The notes below the pieces were generated by a model. The model was given only the letters and a program-made list of their open reading frames with translations, did not search any database and was not told where the DNA came from. Positions 1 through 7,070 of a DNA stretch of 8,826 nt are shown here, one piece after another. Within the stretch, counting starts at the first letter, position 1; each line of letters begins with the position of its first letter. Source of the DNA: a bacterium (lineage in GTDB: Bacteria > BMS3Abin14); NCBI GenBank assembly GCA_022865845.1, contig JALHUC010000043.1:1-8826 (forward strand), read 5' to 3'. The position numbers and the translations under genes are program-made.

Positions 1-2387
1 CTAGACTCGTTAAGGCAGGGTACAAGGTGGCCATTTGCGACCAGATGGAAGATCCCTCCAAGGCAAAAGGGCTTGTAAGAAGAGAGGTAACAAGGGTCGT
101 GACACCGGGCACCGTTGTGGAGGAGACTCTTCTGGAGGCGGAGGAACCATCTTTTCTTGCTGCCGTCCACGGTGCGGGTAACGATTATGGTCTTGCCCTT
201 GTGGATGTTTCTACCGGAGAGTTCCTGGTCGCCGGTTTTGACGGTGAGCAGGGGAAGTCCAGACTCTTATCGACCCTGGCCCAATACGCGCCCAGGGAGA
301 TCCTTATCCCTGAGGGTTGGCAGAAAGAAGATCTGCCGGGTTATGTTACCAAGGTTGAACCCTACAGGTTCAACAGGGATGCAGCCGAAGATCTGCTGAA
401 AGAGTTTTTCAGTGTAAATACCCTTGCGGGGTTCGGTGATCAGCTGGATGGTCTCGCCCTGGGAGCTGCCGGGGCCGCACTCTGGTACCTGGGGGATGTC
501 CATCAGGGGGTCCTCGGCCACCTTCGGCCTGCAAGGGTGATCTGCGACGAGGATGTTCTCATCCTCGATGAAACCGCCTTGAGAAACCTGGAGATCCTTC
601 GTGCATCCCATGACGGCAAGAGGGAAGGCAGCCTTCTGGGAGTAATGGATAAGACCGTTACGGGGCCAGGAGCCCGGCTCCTCAGGGAAATGCTTACACG
701 GCCTCTGCAAAAAGCCCCCGAAATAGAGGAACGGCTGGACCTGGTTCAGGAGCTTATGGAGGAACCCCTGTTAAGGAGCCAGATCAGAACAAACCTCAGG
801 CAGGTGTGCGACATCGAGCGGATCCTTTCAAGGTTCAGCGCTGCTACTGCCGGCCCAAGAGACGCTGTTGCCCTTTCCCAGACCCTTGACCAGATCCCTG
901 AAATAATGGAACTCCTGAGCCAGCTCAATTCAGACCTTGGTGAATCGGTGTGTCACAAGATACAGGATACCGGGGATCTCACGAACTTTCTTGTCAGTGC
1001 CCTTTCACCGGACGCCCCGGCCACCCTCAAGGATGGAGGTGTATTCAGGGCCAGCCACTGCGAAGAGCTCGACGAACTGCGATCCATGGCATCAGACAGC
1101 CGGAAGTTTCTGTCTGAGCTTGAGGCTCACGAAAAGCAGCGAACGTCGATCCCAAGCCTCAAGATTGGGTTTAACAGGGTTTTCGGGTACTACCTTGAGG
1201 TTACCCACGTTCACAGGGATCTGGTGCCGGAGGAGTGGATCAGGAAACAAACCCTGGTCAATGCCGAGAGATATATTACGGAAGAATTAAAAAACCTGGA
1301 GGAAAAGATCCTGTCCGCCCAGGAGAGGATGGTCGCTCTGGAAAGAGAGCTTTTCGAAGATCTCCGGACCCGGGTCCTTGCCGCCACAGGGGAGCTGCAG
1401 GAAACCGCTCGTGGGTTAACAATGGCAGATGTGTTCAGCAGTCTGGCGGAACTGGCCCATTCGTCATCCTATGTCAGACCCACGCTTCTGGATGATGACA
1501 GTGAGGGTCGGATCTCCATTACACAGGGTCGGCACCCTGTTTTGGAAAAGGTAGGGCCCGGCGGCACCTTCGTCCCCAACGATGTTTACCTGGATTCCGG
1601 ATCGTTCCGGATGATCATCCTCACCGGTCCCAACATGGCGGGAAAATCCACCTTCATGAGGCAGGTAGCCCTCATTGTCATCATGGCCCAGATAGGCTCC
1701 TTTGTGCCTGCCCGTGAGGCTCTGATAAGCCCTGCCGACAGGATCTTTACGAGGGTCGGTGCTGCTGACCTCCTGACGAAGGGCCTTTCCACATTCATGG
1801 TAGAGATGGTAGAGACAGCCGATATCCTGAATAATGCCACCGGAAAAAGTCTGGTAGTTTTAGACGAGATCGGGCGGGGAACGAGTACCTTCGACGGGAT
1901 CAGTATCGCCTGGGCGGTAGCTGAGAACCTGCTGGAGGGCCGTTGTGCAGGATGCCGGACACTTTTCGCCACCCACTATCATGAACTGACGGAACTGGCT
2001 CTTACCAACGACGGGGTGAGAAATTTCAATGTGGCCATCAGGGAATGGGGAGAGAAACTGGTGTTTCTGCACCGGGTTCAGGAGGGGCCGGCGGATAAGA
2101 GCTACGGGATCGCCGTCGGGAGACTGGCAGGTCTGCCTGCCAGTGTGGTTAATAGGGCCCGGGATATTCTCGCCAACCTCGAGTCCCACGCCCTTGACAA
2201 CGAGGGAGTTCCTGTGCTTATTGCGCCTGAGGAGATCCAGGAACAAATTCCAACCACCTCCCAGCTGGGTCTTTTCCAGGAAAACACCAGGGATGTACTG
2301 GAAATGGTGCTAAAGGCCGACGTAGACAACCTTTCACCTATTGAAGCGCTAAATCTGCTTGCAAGGATGAAAAAGAGATATGAATAG
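1..2387 (+). CDS. mutS: DNA mismatch repair protein MutS (5' end outside window)
   Basis: MutS recognises mismatches and small loops in newly replicated DNA and, as an ATP-driven clamp, recruits MutL. The reading frame is open from base 3, with residues R-L-V-K-A-G-Y-K before the GTG at 27. That GTG is therefore an internal valine codon. The AICDQMEDP block falls near residue 90 in family members, so about 80-90 residues, including the mismatch-wedging Phe-x-Glu motif, lie left of the window. Numbering from the codon at 27, the clamp/lever block (SLKIGFNRVFGYYLEV, RKQTLVNAERYITEEL) is near 380-430. Walker A GPNMAGKST is 534-542, Walker B LVVLDE is 609-614, and the THYHEL motif follows. The C-terminal helical block (SYGIAVGRLAGLP) begins near 692. 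QLGLF at 746-750 resembles the beta-clamp-binding motif, and the conserved SPIEALNLL tail is present. The frame is intact. The stop overlaps the amidase start by 8 nt, suggesting an operon. Confidence 0.98.
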   Translation, partial: RLVKAGYKVAICDQMEDPSKAKGLVRREVTRVVTPGTVVEETLLEAEEPSFLAAVHGAGNDYGLALVDVSTGEFLVAGFDGEQGKSRLLSTLAQYAPREILIPEGWQKEDLPGYVTKVEPYRFNRDAAEDLLKEFFSVNTLAGFGDQLDGLALGAAGAALWYLGDVHQGVLGHLRPARVICDEDVLILDETALRNLEILRASHDGKREGSLLGVMDKTVTGPGARLLREMLTRPLQKAPEIEERLDLVQELMEEPLLRSQIRTNLRQVCDIERILSRFSAATAGPRDAVALSQTLDQIPEIMELLSQLNSDLGESVCHKIQDTGDLTNFLVSALSPDAPATLKDGGVFRASHCEELDELRSMASDSRKFLSELEAHEKQRTSIPSLKIGFNRVFGYYLEVTHVHRDLVPEEWIRKQTLVNAERYITEELKNLEEKILSAQERMVALERELFEDLRTRVLAATGELQETARGLTMADVFSSLAELAHSSSYVRPTLLDDDSEGRISITQGRHPVLEKVGPGGTFVPNDVYLDSGSFRMIILTGPNMAGKSTFMRQVALIVIMAQIGSFVPAREALISPADRIFTRVGAADLLTKGLSTFMVEMVETADILNNATGKSLVVLDEIGRGTSTFDGISIAWAVAENLLEGRCAGCRTLFATHYHELTELALTNDGVRNFNVAIREWGEKLVFLHRVQEGPADKSYGIAVGRLAGLPASVVNRARDILANLESHALDNEGVPVLIAPEEIQEQIPTTSQLGLFQENTRDVLEMVLKADVDNLSPIEALNLLARMKKRYE

Positions 2388-4077
2388 GAAACTGCTGCTG
2401 CGGCTGACATTACCGTTGGCCATCGCTGTGCTCTTTACGGTCACCGGCAGCGATACAGCCAGGGCCAAAACATACTGTGAGCGACTATACGAATCGGCCA
2501 GGCGCGATTATTATTCGCTCCTGGAAAGCGAGCGGAAACAGCGGTTTCATGACAGTTGGGAACGGGTCATCAACAGTTTCGACGGGATCGTAGACAAATA
2601 CCCTGAGTGTTCAAAGGCCCCCGATTCCCTTTTTAACATGGGGGTGCTTTACCAGAAACTCTACCACAGATCGTGGCTGAAATCGGATCTGGAAAAGGCT
2701 CAAAAAGCTTACGAACGCCTGACGAAAAGCTATCCAATGAGTCAGCTTGCAGATGACGCCCTTTTTGGCGCAGCCCAGATCCTCGAGGAGATGGGGAGAA
2801 AAAAAGAGGCGTACAAAGCGTACGATAAAGTCAGAAATTCATACCCTAGCGGGGATATGTCAGGAAAGGCTAAAAAGAAACTAACCGAACTTGCCAGCTA
2901 TGCTCCCAGACCTGACCCGGTGAAGCCCGTCGTTTCAAAACCGGGCAAGTTCAAAGTTTCTGATGTCCAACACTGGTCCAACCCCAACTATACCCGGATT
3001 GTGGTTTACGGCAGTGGGCAGCTTAACTTTGAGAAGCACAGTCTCAAAAGAGATTCCGTTACCGGTAAGCCGCCCAGGATCTATATTGATATCAAGGGGG
3101 CCGTCCTGCCAAGGGGCATCGACAACTCCCTGGCCATCAGAGACGGACTTCTTCAGCAGGCCCGCATCGCTCAGTACGACGCTGATACAGTACGCCTGGT
3201 TCTGGATATGGAGAGCCTCAAGGACAGCACAGCCAGAGCCCTTTTGAACCCTTCGAGGCTGGTCGTGGACATCTACGGCGAGGGACAGGGTGAGGGGCAG
3301 TCGGCCCTGGCCGGTGATCCTGGAAGTTCTGGTTTGATTTCATCCGGATCAGAGGTGCTGCCCCTTTCCCAGCAGCTTGGACTAAAGGTAAAAAGAATCG
3401 TTCTTGATCCTGGCCACGGCGGCAGAGATCCAGGGGCTGTTGGTCCTAAAGGGCTGAGAGAAAAAGATGTGGTGCTGTCGCTGGCAAAGCGGGTCAAAAC
3501 TGCTCTGGAGGCTCGGGGATACGAGGTGCTGATGACAAGAGACAGCGATATCTACGTCAAGCTGGAGGACAGGGCAATATTTGCCAACAACAGCAGGGCG
3601 GATCTCTTTGTCTCCATCCACACCAACGCCAGCAAGAACAGGGCGGTCCGGGGGATAGAGACCTATTTCCTGGGTGTTGCCCGGGATCGTCAGTCCAGTG
3701 AAACGGCCATGCTGGAAAATGCTGTTTCGAATGAAAATACTCTTTCCGACCTCGAACAGATCCTTCACAGCCTTATAAATCAGAACAATATGTGGCATTC
3801 CAACGAACTTGCCGAGGCAGTCCAGGACAGCATGCACGGCATGGTCAGCGGCAAATACGGCACGATCAGGAACCTGGGGGTCAAGCAGGCGCCCTTCTAC
3901 GTCCTTTCCAAAACCGGTATGCCCGCCGTCCTCGTTGAAACCTCATTTATCAGCAACTCCAGCGCGGAAAAGCTTCTGCAGAGAAGCGATTTCAGAGATA
4001 CCCTGTCCGATTCCATTACCCGGGGAATTATTAACTACACGGAAAAGGTTTCAAGGCAGGAAGGTGATCCCTCGTGA
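2380..4077 (+). CDS. Periplasmic N-acetylmuramoyl-L-alanine amidase with TPR and AMIN domains (AmiC-like)
   Basis: This is a zinc amidase that cuts the bond between N-acetylmuramic acid and L-alanine of peptidoglycan, as in septal splitting. Residues 1-29 form a signal peptide (positive start, hydrophobic core, T-A-R-A end), so the protein is exported; no lipobox is seen. Residues about 33-170 resemble BamD/YbgF-type TPR helices (FNMGVLYQKL, AQKAYERLTKSYP, AYKAYDKVRNSYP). An AMIN domain, which targets AmiB/AmiC-type enzymes to the envelope or septum, spans about 191-300, followed by a Gly/Ser-rich linker. Amidase_3 covers about 339-560, with probable zinc ligands H346 (DPGHGG), E361 (GLREKD) and H414 (SIHTNA) and catalytic E520 (VETSFISN). 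Residues about 430-490 form a long helical insert at the place where AmiB/AmiC carry an active-site-covering helix, so activation by a partner protein is possible. The ATG overlaps the mutS end by 8 nt; an AAGGA lies 12 nt upstream. The TPR front end makes it longer than AmiA/B/C. Confidence 0.94.
   Translation: MNRKLLLRLTLPLAIAVLFTVTGSDTARAKTYCERLYESARRDYYSLLESERKQRFHDSWERVINSFDGIVDKYPECSKAPDSLFNMGVLYQKLYHRSWLKSDLEKAQKAYERLTKSYPMSQLADDALFGAAQILEEMGRKKEAYKAYDKVRNSYPSGDMSGKAKKKLTELASYAPRPDPVKPVVSKPGKFKVSDVQHWSNPNYTRIVVYGSGQLNFEKHSLKRDSVTGKPPRIYIDIKGAVLPRGIDNSLAIRDGLLQQARIAQYDADTVRLVLDMESLKDSTARALLNPSRLVVDIYGEGQGEGQSALAGDPGSSGLISSGSEVLPLSQQLGLKVKRIVLDPGHGGRDPGAVGPKGLREKDVVLSLAKRVKTALEARGYEVLMTRDSDIYVKLEDRAIFANNSRADLFVSIHTNASKNRAVRGIETYFLGVARDRQSSETAMLENAVSNENTLSDLEQILHSLINQNNMWHSNELAEAVQDSMHGMVSGKYGTIRNLGVKQAPFYVLSKTGMPAVLVETSFISNSSAEKLLQRSDFRDTLSDSITRGIINYTEKVSRQEGDPS
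4061..4067 (+). promoter_or_regulatory. Strong Shine-Dalgarno of glnD supporting the GTG start
   Basis: AAGGTGA sits 6 nt before the GTG at 4074, and the stretch AGGTGATCC matches the 16S 3'-end complement very well. It lies inside the end of the amidase gene. It supports GTG 4074 as the glnD start even though that codon overlaps the amidase stop (GTGA). Confidence 0.7.
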
Positions 4078-6767
4078 GTCTCCTCAGCGTGGAAAAACTC
4101 AACGAGGCCAGCCACACCAGGCAGCTTGGGAATGAACTGCGCCGCACCTACAAGAACGCGTGGAACACCCTCAAGATGGAGCACGAGGCAGGTCTGGACA
4201 GTCTCGAAGTAACCGCCCAGCTGACCCGGCTTATGGATGAGATCGTTACCTACGTTTACGAAAGAACGGCTCAGGATCTCGTAAAAGAGGGTATGGTAGA
4301 GGATGTGCACCTTGTCCTTCTTGCACTGGGCAGTTATGGCCGCAAGGAACTTTCCCCCCACTCGGATGTAGACCTTCTTTTCCTTGTTCCAGACGATATT
4401 TCCAGGTGGACAGAGGTCTTCACCGAGAGGGTGCTTTACATGCTCTGGGACATCGGCCTGGATGTGGGCTACAGCACGCGAACGGCAAAGGACTGCTATA
4501 GCCTCGCAAAAGACAACTATGATGTCCTCACCTCCATAATTGACGGTCGTTATCTGAAGGGTGACTCCATATTTTTAGACACCTTCAAGTGGGATTTCAA
4601 AAAAAAAGTTCTCGAAAAGGTGGGGTCTGATTTCGTCAGGGCTAAACTGCAGATCATGGAGGAGCGCCTCGAAAAGCATGGTGGAACGGTTTACGTTCTT
4701 GAGCCAAACATCAAAGAGGGAATGGGGGGGTTGCGAGATATTCATACCGCCTTATGGGTGGCAAAGGTCCTGTTTGACGTAGACAGCCTGGAGGAGTTGG
4801 CAAAAACCAGAGACCTTGACGTTCTTGATCAGAATGACTACCTCTCCCTGGAAGAATCCCTCAACTTTCTCCTGAAGATCCGTTGTGAACTTCATTTCAC
4901 CTCGAATACGGCAAGGGACCTTCTCACCATGGAAAGGCAGCCGGTTGTCGCCCGAAAGTTCGGGATCCTCGACCAAAAGGGCATCCCCGCTGTAGAGAGT
5001 TTCATGCAGGAGTATTATGAACACGCTGGCCGCGTCCACCATATCACCATGGGAGTTATCAAACGATCCATGGAGCGCAAGAGGAACGCTCCCAGGATTC
5101 TCCAGCGCCTCCGGGAAAGGGATCTGGGTGACGGATATTACGCCAGCAACGGCAACATCTATACACGGAAAGACGCAGTAGAGTTTTTCCGGGAAGATCC
5201 GATCAGGATCCTCGATATCTTCCGGAAGTATCAGAGCACTAACCTGGATCTGTCGCCGGAACTGTCCCAGGCGGTGCGAAGATCTCATGACCTTGTGGAC
5301 CGTGAATTCCGCCGCTCCAAACCCGCAGCGGACATATTCTTTTCCATCCTTTGGGACGACAGAAGGCTCTACGCCACCCTTCTTCTCATGAACGAATTGG
5401 GATTCCTTGGGTGGTACATTCCCGAATTTGCCACGATTCACTGTAAGATGCAGCACGACTACTACCACACCTACACGGTGGACGAGCACAGTATCAGGGC
5501 CATCAAGGAGATCATTGAACTGCCGGAATCCAAAGACCCGGCTATGATCGTTTACCAGCAGGTGTGGGAGGAGATGAAAACTGAACGGGATCTCCTGTTT
5601 CTTACACTTCTGCTGCACGATGTCGGCAAGGGTAAAGGTTCCAATCACTCCGATACCGGGGCAGTTATGGCGGCCAAGTCCGGAAAGAGGTTGGGGCTTT
5701 CCGAGGACCAGATAGATATGATGGAGTTCCTGATCCGACAGCATCTGGTTTTGTCCCACGTGGCTCAGAGAAGAGATCTGCACGAAGAGAGAACTATCCT
5801 GGAAACGGCCGAGCTGGTGGGGACTTCCGAACGCCTGAAACTTCTATTCCTCATCACAATGGCTGACCTGAAGGCGGTCGGTCCCGGGGTCTGGAACGAT
5901 TGGAAGGCGAGCCTCATCGCAGAGCTGTTTATGGTAACCCTGAAAGCCATTGAACAGGGCGGGATCAACCGTGAAGAGCTTATGGAAAAGATCCTTCTTG
6001 ACCGTACCTTCGTTGAAGAAAAGCTTGCCGCGGATCATCCTCCGGAAAAGGTGAAAGCTGAACTGGATATTCTCACCGAGAGGGCATACATGGTCTTTCG
6101 GCCCAGAGTGCTCTCGCGCCTTATAGATATGAAGCTGAAGATGGGCGATGATCCCATCTACCTGTCATGGAGGCAGGTTAAAAGAGGGGGGTTCACCAAC
6201 CTGTTCGTCGTTTCCCACGATCACCCTGGACTTTTCGCCAAGGTGGCTGGAGTGCTTTCTGCCAATAACGTCAACATCCTGGGTGCACAGATCCTCACGA
6301 GGAAAGACGGTGTCGTTTTCGACGTCCTCCACGTTACGGACAGTGTGATGAAACCGATCCAGGACAAGGTTAAATTCAGGATCGTGAACAGGGAGCTGAA
6401 AAAGGCCATCACCGGGGAACTTGATGTGGAGGAACTTTTCAGGAGCAGAAACCTGTCTCTTCCCCTGAACAAGAGAGACCGTACTCTGGTGGTCCCTCCC
6501 AAAGTCGAGATCGCGAACGACATCTCTGTGGAGCATACGGTGATCGATGTCTATGCAATCGACAGGATCGGTCTCCTTTACAATATTACCTCGACCCTGT
6601 CATCTCTTGGGCTCTCCATTCACACTGCCAAGGTCTCCACAAAGGTGGATCAGGCTGTAGATGTGTTTTACGTAAAGGATCTGGAAGGCAGGAAGATCAC
6701 GGACGCCAATGAGTTGGATCGGATCAGGGAAACTCTGCTCGGGGTTCTGGTCCAGGACGGGATCTAG
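4074..6767 (+). CDS. glnD: Bifunctional [protein-PII] uridylyltransferase / uridylyl-removing enzyme GlnD
   Basis: GlnD is the cytosolic glutamine sensor of nitrogen control. It adds UMP to PII (GlnB/GlnK) when glutamine is low and removes it when glutamine is high. At 897 residues it is close to the E. coli length (890), and all domains are present. The nucleotidyltransferase motif GSYGRKELSPHSDVDLL is at 86-102, with metal-binding D98 and D100. The KEG-GGLRDI block of the GlnD family follows; its usual Pro is Met here. The HD hydrolase domain has H461 and H465 in QHDYYHTYTVDEHS and the H515-D516 pair in LLHDVGKGKG, then the NHSDTG block. Two C-terminal ACT domains, which bind glutamine, start near 709 (HDHPGLFAKVAGVL) and 821 (IDRIGLLYNITSTL). 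The GTG start overlaps the amidase stop by 4 nt and has a strong ribosome binding site, so it is probably translated by coupling with the amidase. A run of nine A at 4599-4607 encodes three lysines. Confidence 0.97.
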   Translation: MSLLSVEKLNEASHTRQLGNELRRTYKNAWNTLKMEHEAGLDSLEVTAQLTRLMDEIVTYVYERTAQDLVKEGMVEDVHLVLLALGSYGRKELSPHSDVDLLFLVPDDISRWTEVFTERVLYMLWDIGLDVGYSTRTAKDCYSLAKDNYDVLTSIIDGRYLKGDSIFLDTFKWDFKKKVLEKVGSDFVRAKLQIMEERLEKHGGTVYVLEPNIKEGMGGLRDIHTALWVAKVLFDVDSLEELAKTRDLDVLDQNDYLSLEESLNFLLKIRCELHFTSNTARDLLTMERQPVVARKFGILDQKGIPAVESFMQEYYEHAGRVHHITMGVIKRSMERKRNAPRILQRLRERDLGDGYYASNGNIYTRKDAVEFFREDPIRILDIFRKYQSTNLDLSPELSQAVRRSHDLVDREFRRSKPAADIFFSILWDDRRLYATLLLMNELGFLGWYIPEFATIHCKMQHDYYHTYTVDEHSIRAIKEIIELPESKDPAMIVYQQVWEEMKTERDLLFLTLLLHDVGKGKGSNHSDTGAVMAAKSGKRLGLSEDQIDMMEFLIRQHLVLSHVAQRRDLHEERTILETAELVGTSERLKLLFLITMADLKAVGPGVWNDWKASLIAELFMVTLKAIEQGGINREELMEKILLDRTFVEEKLAADHPPEKVKAELDILTERAYMVFRPRVLSRLIDMKLKMGDDPIYLSWRQVKRGGFTNLFVVSHDHPGLFAKVAGVLSANNVNILGAQILTRKDGVVFDVLHVTDSVMKPIQDKVKFRIVNRELKKAITGELDVEELFRSRNLSLPLNKRDRTLVVPPKVEIANDISVEHTVIDVYAIDRIGLLYNITSTLSSLGLSIHTAKVSTKVDQAVDVFYVKDLEGRKITDANELDRIRETLLGVLVQDGI

Positions 6768-6944
6768 CCCGCATTTCTCACCAGGGTTCGTCGCGAGGCG
6801 GCGTAGACGGGTGTGGATACAAGGCGCGCGACCGAGGGCCCCGCAGGCCTAGTTGACACTACGTCGAGGAGCCCGGCCGAGCGCAACGCAGTAGACATGC
6901 CCGTATCCGCCGCCGCAGTAGAAGGCTGGTGAGAAGTGCGGGCT
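6766..6944. repeat. Large GC-rich imperfect palindrome behind glnD, possible MITE/REP-like element or structured RNA
   Basis: The outer arms, 6766-6784 (AGCCCGCATTTCTCACCAG) and 6926-6944 (CTGGTGAGAAGTGCGGGCT), are reverse complements at 18 of 19 positions; the odd pair would be G-U in RNA. Further in, GGCGGCG (6797-6803) pairs with CGCCGCC (6908-6914), and GGATAC (6815-6820) can pair with GTATCC (6903-6908). A small hairpin TAGT-TGAC-ACTA (6850-6861) sits at the exact centre, so the whole element is concentric around about 6855. No start codon with a credible ribosome site or protein-like frame is seen inside. It is much longer than a simple terminator and has no T-run after the stem. The left arm includes the last two bases of the glnD TAG stop. 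A dispersed non-coding repeat is the best guess, but copy number cannot be judged from one window. Confidence 0.65.
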
Positions 6945-7070
6945 CTAACTAAAAGGCCGGACCTTGCGGTATCTTGAGAAACGATATTCGGGGACGTTGT
7001 GAAGCTTTCTGGGTGAAATTCTCTGGAATTTTTCTATCAGGAAGTCCTTTGGGAGGTGCCATCCTCGTTT
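6945..7070. other. Short non-coding gap between the palindrome and the convergent cyclase gene; weak terminator-like hairpin
   Basis: No coding sequence is convincing here. The only structure noted is AAATTC-TCTG-GAATTT at 7016-7031, followed on the plus strand by two more T (five T in a row at 7029-7033). The stem is AT-rich and only 6 bp, so it is at best a weak terminator for glnD transcription. No clear terminator is seen for the minus-strand operon that ends at 7071. Confidence 0.3.

Noticed and set aside
27..29. GTG as a start codon of mutS
   Set aside because: The frame is open to the left edge and the upstream residues (RLVKAGYK) continue the MutS match, so this is an internal valine.
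4752..5783. 343-codon open frame on the minus strand within glnD
   Set aside because: It lies fully antisense to strongly conserved GlnD coding sequence, shows no recognisable motif and has no separate promoter context. It is a codon-usage shadow.
6768..6944. tRNA, CRISPR array or classical rho-independent terminator in the gap
   Set aside because: No tRNA cloverleaf or TTCRA loop in context, no regularly spaced direct repeats, and no U-run directly after the long stem.
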